A stretch of 64,000 nt of DNA from Spirochaetales bacterium (GTDB taxonomy: Bacteria > Spirochaetota > Spirochaetia > SZUA-6 > DRHE01), in contig JAUWZD010000009.1 in assembly GCA_030615505.1 (NCBI GenBank), positions 1 to 64,000 of the forward strand, given 5' to 3'. A program made the position numbers and the translations under genes. The stretch's first letter is position 1. Each line of letters starts with the position of its first letter. Of this stretch, positions 8,337 through 18,073 are shown in pieces. The notes below the pieces were generated by a model. That model ran no database searches. It saw nothing but the letters and a program-made list of their open reading frames with translations, and had not been told where the DNA came from.

Positions 8337-9686
8337 TTATGTCTTCTTGGGCAATTCCTTAAAGGCACTATCGATTCGCTCAAGCGCCTCATCAATATCC
8401 TTTTCTGTGTTCCCGGCAGATATGAAAGTCTCTTCGTATGCTGAGGGTGCAGTAAAGAAAAGGCCCTTATTAATCATGCTCATATACCATTTAAGCCATT
8501 GATCTTTGTCGTTTACTAAGGTCTCACGGTAATTCCGGGGTTTCTTCTCCATGAAAAAGACAGTCAACATGGGACCAATGCCGGCCGGCACGGCGCGAAT
8601 ACCGTGGCGACGGATGGAATCCTCGATTCCTTTTCTAAGCTTTTCGCCCATACGATCAGTATGCTTGTATGCTTCCCTGGTCATGACCTTGGTGAGACAG
8701 GCTAAGCTGGCGGCCATCGATATTGGGTTGGCATTATAGGTCCCGAAATGAATCACCTCGCCCAGTGGATAGAACATATCCCAAAAATCTTCCGTCGCTC
8801 CGAAAGCAGCCAGGGGCAGTCCCCCCCCAAAGGCCTTGGAGAGGCATATTATATCCGGCCTTACACCGGTTACTTCCGTACCGCCGCCCGGTGCCAGCCT
8901 GATTCCTACTTTTACCTCATCGAAAATAAGCACCACATTATAGTGCCTGGTAATCTCACGAACCTTTTCAAGGTAGCCTTTATCGGGCAGGCACATACCG
9001 AAATTTGCTACGATGGGTTCCACTATGAGGCAGGCCACTTCACCGAGGTTTCGGTCAAGACAGCTTTTAAGGGCATCGGTATCATTCCACGGAACCACAA
9101 GTGTATTTTTAGCCGTATCGGGGAGGATTCCGGCGGATTCGATTACCGGGGTCGGGGCCCAGGCCGGCCCCATGTGCGCCGGCCGGTGAGGCTTATCGCT
9201 TATTAAAACAGCATCATGACAGCCGTGGTAACAGCCCTCAATCTTGATTATCTTGTCTTTTCCTGTGTATGCCCTGGCCAGGCGCAGTGCATACATGGTG
9301 GCCTCCGCCCCGGAATTGGCAAAGCGGAAAAAGCGCATGGAGCTGTATCTGCGCAGTAGCTCACGCAGCAGCTTTTCAGTGATTCTACCCGGTATGCCGA
9401 ACATACTGCCCTTTTCTGCCTGTTCTTTAATGGCCCGGTTAATTTCAGGGTGTGCATGACCGGCGATAATGGCTCCGTAACAGTTGTTGAAATCAATATA
9501 CTCATTTCCGTCCACATCCCATATCCTGCCTCCCTTGCCTCTTTCTACAAAGAATGGATATGGTTCATAGTAACGGAAAGGGCTGGCAACCCCGCCCTGT
9601 ATAAGATCGGCCGCTGAGGCGTGCAGCCCGGCGGATTTAGGTGTTCTCTTACGGAATTCATCAAGAATTGCTGGTAAATCCGACAT
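8337..9686 (-). CDS. Class III aminotransferase, glutamate-1-semialdehyde aminomutase-like
   Basis: 449 residues of the PLP fold-type I class III group. Visible: NSGAEAT cofactor-phosphate loop (124-130), GCYHG (151-155), Asp256 in IFDEVKVG, and the Schiff-base Lys284 in CLSKAFGGGLP. Resembles HemL but is not next to other haem genes, and catabolic paralogues are common, so a role as aminotransferase or mutase on another substrate is as likely as tetrapyrrole synthesis. AAGGAGGT lies 7 bases before the ATG. First gene of a minus-strand pair with the XdhC-like gene. Confidence 0.85.
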   Translation of the reverse strand: MSDLPAILDEFRKRTPKSAGLHASAADLIQGGVASPFRYYEPYPFFVERGKGGRIWDVDGNEYIDFNNCYGAIIAGHAHPEINRAIKEQAEKGSMFGIPGRITEKLLRELLRRYSSMRFFRFANSGAEATMYALRLARAYTGKDKIIKIEGCYHGCHDAVLISDKPHRPAHMGPAWAPTPVIESAGILPDTAKNTLVVPWNDTDALKSCLDRNLGEVACLIVEPIVANFGMCLPDKGYLEKVREITRHYNVVLIFDEVKVGIRLAPGGGTEVTGVRPDIICLSKAFGGGLPLAAFGATEDFWDMFYPLGEVIHFGTYNANPISMAASLACLTKVMTREAYKHTDRMGEKLRKGIEDSIRRHGIRAVPAGIGPMLTVFFMEKKPRNYRETLVNDKDQWLKWYMSMINKGLFFTAPSAYEETFISAGNTEKDIDEALERIDSAFKELPKKT

Positions 9687-9896
9687 TGGGACCTCCTTTT
9701 CTGGCGTCTTCGTTTAATTGAAATTTTCTTAATATTCTAATATCTTCAATTAGTGTGTCAATCATATTTTAAGGTAATAATTCTCACTATTTGGAATCTG
9801 ATTGAATAATCTATTTAGAAATAATTTGATTTCCTGATCCAACTAATTTATAATAATTATCATATCTATTCTCAAGATTGTGGAGCAATGGATAAG

Positions 9897-9912
9897 TCCC
9901 TTTCATAAGGGA
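9897..9912. repeat. Small hairpin in the symporter leader
   Basis: TCCCTT-TCAT-AAGGGA lies 35 bases ahead of the symporter ATG and just upstream of its strong AAGGAGGG ribosome site. The rest of the divergent 9687-9946 spacer is AT-rich and should contain both promoters. Confidence 0.4.
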
Positions 9913-9946
9913 TGTTGTTGCTTCAAAAAAAGTTAAGGAGGGATGT

Positions 9947-11482
9947 ATGGGCACGAATATGATCGAAATTGTCGTGATCATCCTCTATTTAATCGGCATG
10001 ATCGTCATCGGTGCGGTGCTTGCCAGAAGAATCAAGAGCAGCGATGACTATCTCGCCGCAGGCAGGAGGATGCCTATGTGGCTTGTTACCGCCACCCTGT
10101 TCGCCACATGGTGGGGTGGTGGTACGGTCTTAGGTGGTTCCGGCGCAGCCTTCTATGACGGTTTCCATGGGGTTATGTATGATCCCTATGGAGCGGGCCT
10201 TACCCTGATTCTGGCCGGGCTCTTATTCATGAAGATCATCCACGATGCTAAGGTAAACACCGTGGCACAGTTTTTTTCCTGCCGCTTTGGCCCCTGGGCG
10301 TCTTCCTGGTCGGGTATTCTCATGGTGCCGACCTACTGCCTATGGGGTGCTGTCCAGCTCGTAGCAATCGGAAAGATCTTTGAGGTGGTGCTGGGATGGC
10401 CTTATGCATTGACTATCTTGATCGGAACGGCCATTATCCTCGCCTATACCTTACTGGGAGGTATGCTGGCCGTTGCCTGGACCGACTTTTTCCAGATTCT
10501 AATAGTACTGGCGGGGTTGATCATTATTCTGCCCCTGTCTATCAATCTGGCAGGTGGATGGAGCAAGGTAGTTGAAGCCACGCCAAAGCATTTCTTTGCA
10601 ATTTTCCCGGCCAAGGGCTCGGAGATGGCGCCCCCGGACCTGGGCGGCTGGCTGTGGTGGATCAGCGCAATACTGGGGGTCGGCCTCGGCTCACTGGCCT
10701 GTCCTGATCTCTACCAGAGAGCGATTGTGGCTAAAACCGGTAAGGCGGCCAGTAAAGCGGCGCTTACAAGCGGTGTAGGCTACTGGCTGCTGGGCGTAAT
10801 ACCCGTTTATCTTGCCTTTGTGGCCATAGCCCTGATCGGCCAGGGTGTCCTGGATGGGGCTGCGATAGAAGCGGACAGTGAAAAGATTGTCCTGCTCTTG
10901 ACACGGGCTGTTCTTCCCCCCGTGCTATCCGCGATTTTTATTGCTTCACTACTTGCGACAGTCATGTCATCCGGTGACTCTGCAATGTTTGCTCCTGCAG
11001 CCATTCTTTCCAATGACCTCTATAAGCCGCTTTACGAGAAATCGGCCAAAAAGGCACTATCCGATAGTGGTCTGATTCTCTCCACGAGGGTCTCAGTAGC
11101 TATCATTGCCGCTATTGCGCTTATCATCGGCTTCTTCTACGCAAATATGTATGACCTTTTAATCGTAGCTTTTGAGCTTCTCTTTCACATGCTTTTCTTC
11201 CCGCTCATCCTGGGCGTCTACTGGAAGAAGGCCAATGCTCCGGGAGCTATCTCGGCTATGATCACAGGTTTGGTACTCTCAGTCGGCTGGTTCATCATTG
11301 CAGGTTCCCTGTTCCCTGAGCCGGAGTGGTTATCCGTTTTAGGCCCCGGAACAACAGGCGGTGTTGTGATGATCATTGTCTCTTTAGCCACTCAGAAGAG
11401 CCATCCGCCCAAAGCCCTGGTATCTTCGGACGGCAAGTTCCTGAAATGGTCTGACCTGCCCAGCCCTTTAGCGGGCAAGTAA
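9947..11482 (+). CDS. Sodium:solute symporter (SSS family)
   Basis: 511 residues with about 13 membrane helices. It begins MIEIVVIILYLIGMIVIGAVLARR and contains SSDDYLAAGRRMP, typical of the SSS/PutP family, and a Na+-site helix region with VMSSGDSAMFAPA. Imports an organic solute with Na+. Strong AAGGAGGG site before the ATG. The AOR gene follows 23 bases later, suggesting the imported solute or its product is an aldehyde or acid handled by AOR. A truncated copy of residues about 171-305 survives at 55411-55735. Confidence 0.92.
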   Translation: MGTNMIEIVVIILYLIGMIVIGAVLARRIKSSDDYLAAGRRMPMWLVTATLFATWWGGGTVLGGSGAAFYDGFHGVMYDPYGAGLTLILAGLLFMKIIHDAKVNTVAQFFSCRFGPWASSWSGILMVPTYCLWGAVQLVAIGKIFEVVLGWPYALTILIGTAIILAYTLLGGMLAVAWTDFFQILIVLAGLIIILPLSINLAGGWSKVVEATPKHFFAIFPAKGSEMAPPDLGGWLWWISAILGVGLGSLACPDLYQRAIVAKTGKAASKAALTSGVGYWLLGVIPVYLAFVAIALIGQGVLDGAAIEADSEKIVLLLTRAVLPPVLSAIFIASLLATVMSSGDSAMFAPAAILSNDLYKPLYEKSAKKALSDSGLILSTRVSVAIIAAIALIIGFFYANMYDLLIVAFELLFHMLFFPLILGVYWKKANAPGAISAMITGLVLSVGWFIIAGSLFPEPEWLSVLGPGTTGGVVMIIVSLATQKSHPPKALVSSDGKFLKWSDLPSPLAGK

Positions 11483-11505
11483 GAGACTGCTGGGGGGGGC
11501 ATAAC

Positions 11506-13341
11506 ATGTATGCGGTTACAGGCAAAATACTCACTGTAAATCTGAAGACTAAAGGACTTCAGGCTGAAGATATCCCGGAGCGGATGTACTTAGAGTATCT
11601 GGGCGGATACGGCTTGGGCGCAGCCCTGCTTATGCTTAGAGCGAGGATGGACCCTGCCGCCGATCCACTGGGCCCGGGAAATATCTTAGGGTTTGCAGCC
11701 GGGTATCTTACCGGAACAGGCGCATACATTGCCTCCCGTTTCATGGTATTTGGAAAATCCCCATCCACTCAAGGATGGGGAGATTCCAACTGCGGAGGTT
11801 TCTTCGGTAAGAAGATGAAGCAGGCCGGCTTTGATGTAATCCTGTTTACAGGAACCTCTACGGAGCCGGTTTATCTGCTTGTGGATCAGGGATCCCCCCA
11901 AATCCAAAAAGCTGACTGGCTCTGGGGAAAAGACTGTTATGAAACCGAAGACCTCCTGAAAGAAAAGCACGGTAAGGACTGCGAGGTGGCCTGTATCGGC
12001 CCTGCGGGGGAGAAGCTTTCCGCCGTAGCCGGTATCTCCACAGATAAGGGCAGGTTTGCAGCCCGCTCCGCCCTTGGTGCGGTAATGGGATCCAAGCGGG
12101 TTAAGGCGGTGGTCTTGAAGGGCGATAATTCGATAGACTTAGCAGACCCGGAGCGAATGAAAGAATTGAGAAAGGAGCACCTGCAGGTCTTTAAAGTGGA
12201 CCTGGGGAAAGACCTTTCTACTTACGGTACCCCCGTATTTTATAAGGATTACCTGGATTCTGGAGACACCCCGGTAAAAAACTGGTCCTCCTCTATAGAG
12301 GAGCTGAGCGGCAAGCATATGGATGCCGAGCAGGTTTTAAAATACCAGCAAAAACGCTACGCGTGCAGTGGCTGTCCTATCGGATGCGGGGGTCACGTAA
12401 AGGTGGAGAAAGGCGCGTTTAAAACCGAAACCACGCTCCATAAGGTGGAATATGAGACTATGGGTATGTTCGGTTCCAATCTATTGAATGAGAATGTTGA
12501 AGCCCTGATAAAAATCAATGATCTCTGCAACCGCTACGGCATGGATACGATAGGCTGCGGGGCGCTCTGCGCCTTTGCAATCGAATGCTATGAAAAGGGC
12601 TTAATCGATAAGGAGCAAACCGGGGGTTTAGAGCTTGCCTGGGGTCATGCCGAAGTAATTGTCTCACTGGTGGAGAAGATCGGAAAGTCAGAGGGAATAG
12701 GCGCTGTGCTGTCCGGGGGCTTTGAAGAGGCTATCAGGCATTTTGGACCGGAGAGCATGCAGTACGCCATGGCTGTAAGAAATGAAGCCCTTCCGGCCCA
12801 TGATCCCCGCTGGTCCTCCGGTCTGGCTCTAACCTACTATGCAGATCCCACACCGGCCCGCCATACCCAGGGCTCCACCACCTTTCCTTTAGCCGGTTAT
12901 GAAATGCCGGAGATTCCCGCTGCCCGGGCATCCGGAAGGGCTAAATACCACAACGACAATGTTAACCTGACCCACGTTTTAAACTCTGCCGGTTTGTGTT
13001 TGTTCGGCTATTTTATCCTGGATTATAAAACCCTGCCCGAGTTTCTTAAGGCAGCGGACGGCAGAAGTTGGGATTTGAAGGAGCTTGAGAAAATAGGCCT
13101 GAGAATCACTGTTTTGCGATACCTCTTTAATTTCCGGGCCGGGATAAGGCTGAACCAGTACACCTTCCCTGAACGGGCGTTAGGAATGCCGCCTCTCACT
13201 TCCGGTGCTACCAAGGGAGTGCAGGTCGATTTAGATACCATGCTGAAAGAGTACCTTGAAGAGATGCACTGGGATCCGGATACAGGACTGCCTTCAGAGA
13301 GAGTGCTTGAGGAGATGAACCTTGCACAATATTTAACTTGA
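11506..13341 (+). CDS. Aldehyde:ferredoxin oxidoreductase (tungsten-type)
   Basis: 611 residues, full AOR length. The N-terminal domain holds the bis-pterin contacts (YGLGAALLM; SRFMVFGKSP; GWGDSNCGGFFG). 4Fe-4S ligands are Cys287, Cys290, Cys294 (CSGCPIGC) and Cys498 (SAGLCLFG). AORs reversibly oxidise aldehydes to acids with ferredoxin as acceptor and usually carry tungsten. GGGGGG precedes the ATG. It lies downstream of the symporter in an apparent two-gene operon. A 66-base fragment nearly identical to codons about 466-487 occurs at 59541-59606. Confidence 0.93.
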   Translation: MYAVTGKILTVNLKTKGLQAEDIPERMYLEYLGGYGLGAALLMLRARMDPAADPLGPGNILGFAAGYLTGTGAYIASRFMVFGKSPSTQGWGDSNCGGFFGKKMKQAGFDVILFTGTSTEPVYLLVDQGSPQIQKADWLWGKDCYETEDLLKEKHGKDCEVACIGPAGEKLSAVAGISTDKGRFAARSALGAVMGSKRVKAVVLKGDNSIDLADPERMKELRKEHLQVFKVDLGKDLSTYGTPVFYKDYLDSGDTPVKNWSSSIEELSGKHMDAEQVLKYQQKRYACSGCPIGCGGHVKVEKGAFKTETTLHKVEYETMGMFGSNLLNENVEALIKINDLCNRYGMDTIGCGALCAFAIECYEKGLIDKEQTGGLELAWGHAEVIVSLVEKIGKSEGIGAVLSGGFEEAIRHFGPESMQYAMAVRNEALPAHDPRWSSGLALTYYADPTPARHTQGSTTFPLAGYEMPEIPAARASGRAKYHNDNVNLTHVLNSAGLCLFGYFILDYKTLPEFLKAADGRSWDLKELEKIGLRITVLRYLFNFRAGIRLNQYTFPERALGMPPLTSGATKGVQVDLDTMLKEYLEEMHWDPDTGLPSERVLEEMNLAQYLT

Positions 13342-13624
13342 TGCAGAGTGAAGAAATCTGTTATTTAAGGTCCGACATCCATATTCTCCTTAATTTACAA
13401 GAGTTTGATAATAATTTATATCTTTTTCAGTAATATTTATTCTATAATAGTGCGAATTTAAAATTTGACATAGCGATATGCTAGTGATAGGCTGATATAG
13501 AAATTATTTTTAAATGTCGAGGTAAGTATTTATTATGGAGGAAGGAAAAGGAAATCACAAGAAAATTTTAATCTCACATTCCGCACCTTTTGAGTAAAAA
13601 TTCAAGTATCTTCTCATCCGCCAT

Positions 13625-13785
13625 TTAATGCTTTTTAGACGTTTCTCGATACTTTTTTATTCTATTTTGAACAATTTTATCAGCCAATTCCGATAAGATT
13701 TTCATTTTTTTTCTTAACAACCTGGAATTTTCTATATAGACATAAGCCTCATCTAACATTTCCTTAGGTACCAGAATAGCCTTAG
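13625..13785 (-). pseudogene. Unknown ORF cut by the ISAzo13-type element
   Basis: From the IS end the minus strand reads AILVPKEMLDEAYVYIENSR, then a Lys-rich helix ending ...RETSKKH and TAA at 13625-13627. No continuation is apparent on the far side of the element (14940 onward), so this is the 3' end of a gene whose 5' part is lost. Family not recognised. The stretch 13342-13624 is AT-rich and holds nothing else I recognise. Confidence 0.35.
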
Positions 13786-14939
13786 AGGCTGTAAAAAAAC
13801 AACTTCCCCTATTTAAAAATATTTGCTATCCTGTATAAAGTAGTTGTGTTATCGCTTGATGACACAACATGAATATTCACATTCACTGGGAGGGGAGAGT
13901 GGATAGTAAGCTGGAAGTGCATAAATGTCAGTGTCCGATTTGTCGGCAGGAAGCCTACCATCCTGACAAAGAATTGCATCATCGAATTAATCTGTTCCTC
14001 AGTCGTTTAGATGAGCAACAACGCAGATGGTATATTGCTCTTGAGAGCAAGCGAATTGGTCACGGTGGGGATCGCTTATTGTTGCAGATCACAGGTATGG
14101 ACGAAAAAACTATCAGACGCGGGCGACAGGAGCTGGAAAGAGAGCTTGAAGACCGGCCGGTTGACAAAATACGTCTACCAGGGGGTGGCAGACCACCCAT
14201 AGAAAAAAAAAGAAGAGGGAATCGAAGAAGCACTTGAACAAATAGTGTTGCCTGAGACGGCGGGTGATCCCATGAGCAGCCTGAAGTGAGTGAGAAGCAG
14301 CCTGCGGGAATTGGCTTATCGTTTAGAGCAGGTTGGTTATGGTATCAGTCCACCCACGGTAAGCAGACTCTTAAGGAAAAATGACTACTCGTTGAGGGGA
14401 AATGTTAAGAAAATCGAAGGCAGTAATCATCCTGAGCGAAACAAGCAATTTGAATACATTGAGGAGCAAAAAGCGCTCTTTTCTGCTTTAGGACTGCCCA
14501 TAATCAGCGTTGATGGCAAAAAGAAGGAGCTGATTGGTAATTTCAAGAACGTAGGCCTTAGTTGGTGCAAAGAGCCGGATTAGCAGTAACGGTTTGTCAC
14601 TATCCTACCGGTTGCTCAAAGTGGAATCCCATCGAACATCGTATGTTTAGCTTTATCAGTGGAAATTGGTCCGGTAAACCTTTGAGAAGTTTTGAAATAA
14701 TGTTGTCCTGTATTCGGGGCACCTCTACCAAAACCGGATTACAGATTGAAGCTTTTATGGTTGAGGATGATTATAAGAAAGGGAAAAAGGTTACAGACGA
14801 AGAAATGGAAAAGCTTAATATGCAGCGTCATTCAGTTTGTCCTCTCTGTAATTACTCTTTCAAGCCTCGAAGAAATGATAATCCATATCTGAAAGAAATA
14901 TGACATAACCGGGAAGTTGTTTTTTTACAGCCCCTAAGG
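13780..14939. mobile_element. Defective ISAzo13-family insertion sequence
   Basis: Terminal inverted repeats at 13780-13808 and 14911-14939 match at 28 of 29 positions; the core begins GGCTGTAAAAAAACAACTTC. They bound a degenerate transposase with ISAzo13 (Rhodopirellula-type DDE) motifs. The element is 1160 bp, shorter than an intact member needs, because the middle of the transposase is deleted. The intact ends mean it could still be moved in trans. The innermost repeat makes target-site duplication hard to call. Confidence 0.8.
13869..14903 (+). pseudogene. ISAzo13-type transposase, deleted and frameshifted
   Basis: Three pieces. 13869-14289: N-terminal helix-turn-helix region (DEQQRRWYIALESKRIGHGG; TGMDEKTIRRGRQEL), ending in TGA at 14287-14289 where the family usually has Trp (LK-W-x-R-x-S-L-R). 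14290-14583: LRELAYRLEQVGYGISPPTV through IISVDGKKKELIGNFKN, the first catalytic Asp region. 14562-14903: CHYPTGCSKWNPIEHRMFS, the family's last catalytic block, in another frame. The part between the first Asp and the CSKWNPIEHR block is missing, so no active enzyme can be made. Confidence 0.8.
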
Positions 14940-15043
14940 TGTCTCAAGCTGTGAGCAGAGCAACGGCAGCTATAGATTAAGATCATTATCTTAAAAAGCA
15001 GCTGACCTTGCGCAGGTTGAGAATTTCGCTTTAAGATATCACC

Positions 15044-15934
15044 ATGATTTCGGATGACAGACTGAATTATAAAATACTTCCCTTCACAGAAGATGATATC
15101 CCTGAGGCAATGGACCTTAAGAATGCCTTAGGATGGAACCAGACTGTTGCAGACTGGAAGAGGTTTCTCTATCTGGCAGGGGAAGGCAGCTTTAAAGTGC
15201 TAATAGAGTACAGGCTTGCAGCCACATGCTTCGTATTCATCCGAGATCATATTGCCTGGCTGGCTATGTTGATCGTAAAAGAGGAATATAAGAGAAGGGG
15301 AATAGGCAGGGCCTTAATGGAGAAAAGCCTTACATACTGTAAGGAGAGGGGAATCAAACTTATAAAGCTGGACGGGACCCAAGAGGGCTACCCCTTTTAT
15401 AAGAGGTTCGGATTCCTCGATGAGGGTGCAGTAGGGATGTTTAAAGGGAAAATCGGCAGCTTAGATTATGTCCGGTCTCTTGCCTCCGGCTTAAAGCCGA
15501 AGCGGGTTGAAATGACGAATCTTGAGGGAATTATTTCCATTGATACTGAAGCCTTCGGTGTCGGCAGGGCCGCCCTCATAGAGAGGCTCTTCGTAGATTA
15601 TCCGGAAAGCGGCTTTATCTCCGGCGTGAAAGCGATAAGCGGGTATATCCTGTTCAAGCCGGGCCATCACTCCTATCAGATAGGCCCTCTCATTGCATCA
15701 AGCCGGATGGAAGCTGAGGCCCTTCTTGATGCAGCGATTGAAAGGATCGGAATAGAGAATAGAAAGGCCGACATCTGCATCTATTCACTTCTGAATTACC
15801 CGGACGCAGCCCGGCTTTTTAAACGGAAAGGCTTTGCATGTGTGCGCAGGTTGATACGAATGTATAAAGGTGAAAATGTCTTGCAAGGAAGGGAGAATAT
15901 GTTATATATTCTAAGTGGGCCCGAAAAGGGCTGA
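15044..15934 (+). CDS. Tandem GNAT N-acetyltransferase
   Basis: 296 residues. The first GNAT domain is clear: acetyl-CoA loop VKEEYKRRGIGRALM (about residues 81-95) and FYKRFGF near residue 121. The second half (EGIISIDTEAFGVGRAALIE..., C-terminal AARLFKRKGF) looks like a second, degenerate GNAT domain (Acetyltransf_18-like). It acetylates a small-molecule amine; substrate unknown. It lies 28 bases ahead of the ABC importer genes and may be their first operon partner. No strong ribosome site before the ATG. Confidence 0.82.
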   Translation: MISDDRLNYKILPFTEDDIPEAMDLKNALGWNQTVADWKRFLYLAGEGSFKVLIEYRLAATCFVFIRDHIAWLAMLIVKEEYKRRGIGRALMEKSLTYCKERGIKLIKLDGTQEGYPFYKRFGFLDEGAVGMFKGKIGSLDYVRSLASGLKPKRVEMTNLEGIISIDTEAFGVGRAALIERLFVDYPESGFISGVKAISGYILFKPGHHSYQIGPLIASSRMEAEALLDAAIERIGIENRKADICIYSLLNYPDAARLFKRKGFACVRRLIRMYKGENVLQGRENMLYILSGPEKG

Positions 15935-15962
15935 TTTAATATTATTTCAAAGGAGGACTAAA

Positions 15963-17156
15963 ATGTACAAAAGAATCTTTTTGGTACTTCTTTCTCTGGC
16001 GCTGATCCTCGGATTTTCAAGCGCTCTCTTTGCCGCTGCTCAGCAGGAGGAAGCCGGTCCCATAAAAATCGGAATGTATGCGGATTTAAGCGCCGGAACT
16101 GCACAGTGGGGAACCGATTCAGAGAAGGGAGCTAAGCTCAGGGTCAAGGAGATTAATGAAAAAGGCGGAATTATGGGAAGAAAAGTGGAGTTGATTATTT
16201 ACGACTGTAAACTCAGCCCCACAGAAGCGGTCAAGGCCTATACACGGCTGGCCCAGCTGGACAAGGTTGCCGCTGTATATGGATCCTTAATCTCAAACAC
16301 AGGATTGGCTGTTTCTCCTGTAGCCGAACAGCTTAAAGTCCCGGTGGTGGCACGAGCCATGGACGAAAGAGTAACCACACCGAAATTCAATCCTGAGGAT
16401 CCTGAAAATCCAGGCCCTGCAAACCCATATTTCTTCCTTCTCCAGCCCTCAGCCTTTCAGCAGGCTGCCATGATTGGTGGATATGCGATTGATGAGTTGG
16501 GTCTCAACACCTTTGCCATGCTTTACTCACCAGCCAATGCCTATGCCCTCTACCTGGCAAAGGGCTTTGAGCACTATGTGAAAAAACGCGGTAAAACAAT
16601 GGTCGGCGGCTTCGAGTTTCAGGCCGGAGATATGGACTACAAAGCCCAGCTAACCAAGATTAAACAGCTTAAGCCCGATGGACTCTTTATCTGCAACTAT
16701 GTCACCCAGAACGCCAATGCCGTTAAACAAGCCAGGGAGCTAGGCCTTAAGACAACGTTCCTGGGTAATAATTCCTGGTATAAGCCCATGGATGATGTAG
16801 CCGGCTCGGCAGCAGATGGAGGCTATTTCCCTCATAATATTGCTGAAGATGATCCCTCATTACAGTGGTATTTCAAGAAGTATGAAGCTGAATACGGCCA
16901 GGAGCCAAGGCTCCACTCATTCTCCGGCTGGGATGATGTGGGATTCATTCTGCAGGCCATAGAAAAGGCAAAATCCACCGACCCGGAGAAAGTAAAGGAT
17001 GCCATGGAGGCTACCAGAAAGTTTGAAGGAACTATCGGGACCATCAATATCGATCCTAAAACCCATAGGCCTGTAGGCCTTAAGATGTCCATTCTCTATT
17101 TCGAAGGGGCGAATATTAAAACTGCGGAGCTAAAATATTATCCAAAAGAACCGTAA
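15963..17156 (+). CDS. ABC importer substrate-binding protein (Liv type)
   Basis: About 397 residues from ATG 15963, chosen because AAAGGAGGA lies 6 bases upstream and the signal peptide MYKRIFLVLLSLALILGFSS begins there; an earlier in-frame start adds an unlikely 16-residue leader. Mature protein shows GPIKIGMYADLSAGTAQWG and KGAKLRVKEINEKGGIMGRK, hallmarks of the branched-chain amino-acid/amide binding family. Periplasmic. First gene of a complete importer. The MttB neighbour hints that the ligand could be a methylated amine or betaine rather than Leu/Ile/Val. Confidence 0.92.
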   Translation: MYKRIFLVLLSLALILGFSSALFAAAQQEEAGPIKIGMYADLSAGTAQWGTDSEKGAKLRVKEINEKGGIMGRKVELIIYDCKLSPTEAVKAYTRLAQLDKVAAVYGSLISNTGLAVSPVAEQLKVPVVARAMDERVTTPKFNPEDPENPGPANPYFFLLQPSAFQQAAMIGGYAIDELGLNTFAMLYSPANAYALYLAKGFEHYVKKRGKTMVGGFEFQAGDMDYKAQLTKIKQLKPDGLFICNYVTQNANAVKQARELGLKTTFLGNNSWYKPMDDVAGSAADGGYFPHNIAEDDPSLQWYFKKYEAEYGQEPRLHSFSGWDDVGFILQAIEKAKSTDPEKVKDAMEATRKFEGTIGTINIDPKTHRPVGLKMSILYFEGANIKTAELKYYPKEP

Positions 17157-17161
17157 GGTGC

Positions 17162-18046
17162 ATGAAGATTAATCTCATCCTCCAACAGCTATTGAATGGA
17201 ATATCCCTGGGAGGAGTATATGCCCTTATGGCCGTGGGATTTGGACTTATATTCAATGTTCTTAAGTTTTCTAATTTTTCTCACGGCGGTGTTGTAGCCA
17301 TCTGCGCCTATTTTGGTTACTTCATCTCACAGCATGTGTACCCGAACTTTATCGTCACCCTTATTCTAACAGCAATTGTCGGCGGATTTATCGGCGTGAT
17401 TATTGAAAAGCTGATTTTCAGACCGATTCGATTGAAAGGCGCGCCTCTCACCCTGTTCCTGGTAAATTCCATAACCGCAGCCATGCTGGTCCAGCAGTTC
17501 TTTGCCGTAATGTGGGGTGATAATTACTACCCCTATCCGGAGTTCATCAAAGAGACAGCAATTCATATAGGTGAATTTACAGTATCAAAGATCTATCTTT
17601 TAATGCTTTCCATTTCAGCATTTGTGCTTCTCATTTTAAGCTATATCCTAAGGAAAACAAAGATCGGAATCGCCATTCGCGCTGCCTCTTCTGACATTCG
17701 CACTCCCAGCTTAATGGGTATCAATATTGACTTTGTTATATCAACGGCCTTTTTCTTTGCCGGCATTCTCGGAGGCGTTACAGGGTACCTTTTAGGTATG
17801 GCCTTTACGGTCGATCCCTTTATCGGCAGCATGATATTAAAGGGCATTATTGCCGCCATCATCGGCGGTATGGGCAGCCTCGGTGGGGGTGTTGTAGCCG
17901 GACTCCTGCTGGGCGTGGCGGAGAGCCTCCTCATTGCGGAAATAGGGGCCTCCCTCACACCGATTGTGATCTATGCAAGCATTATCCTGCTGCTTCTTAT
18001 TCGCCCGGAGGGAATTTCGGGAAAAGGCTATATTGTAAAAGCATAA
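17162..18046 (+). CDS. ABC importer permease (LivH type)
   Basis: 294 residues, about 8 membrane helices. GGVYALMAVGFGLIFNVLKFSNFSHG (about residues 16-41) is the LivH N-terminal signature, and IIAAIIGGMGSLGGGVVAG (about residues 226-244) is the coupling region before the last helices. Inner-membrane channel subunit. Starts 5 bases after the binding-protein stop. Confidence 0.92.
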   Translation: MKINLILQQLLNGISLGGVYALMAVGFGLIFNVLKFSNFSHGGVVAICAYFGYFISQHVYPNFIVTLILTAIVGGFIGVIIEKLIFRPIRLKGAPLTLFLVNSITAAMLVQQFFAVMWGDNYYPYPEFIKETAIHIGEFTVSKIYLLMLSISAFVLLILSYILRKTKIGIAIRAASSDIRTPSLMGINIDFVISTAFFFAGILGGVTGYLLGMAFTVDPFIGSMILKGIIAAIIGGMGSLGGGVVAGLLLGVAESLLIAEIGASLTPIVIYASIILLLLIRPEGISGKGYIVKA

Positions 18047-18073
18047 AACGGAAGAATCGATTCAGGGGTGTGA

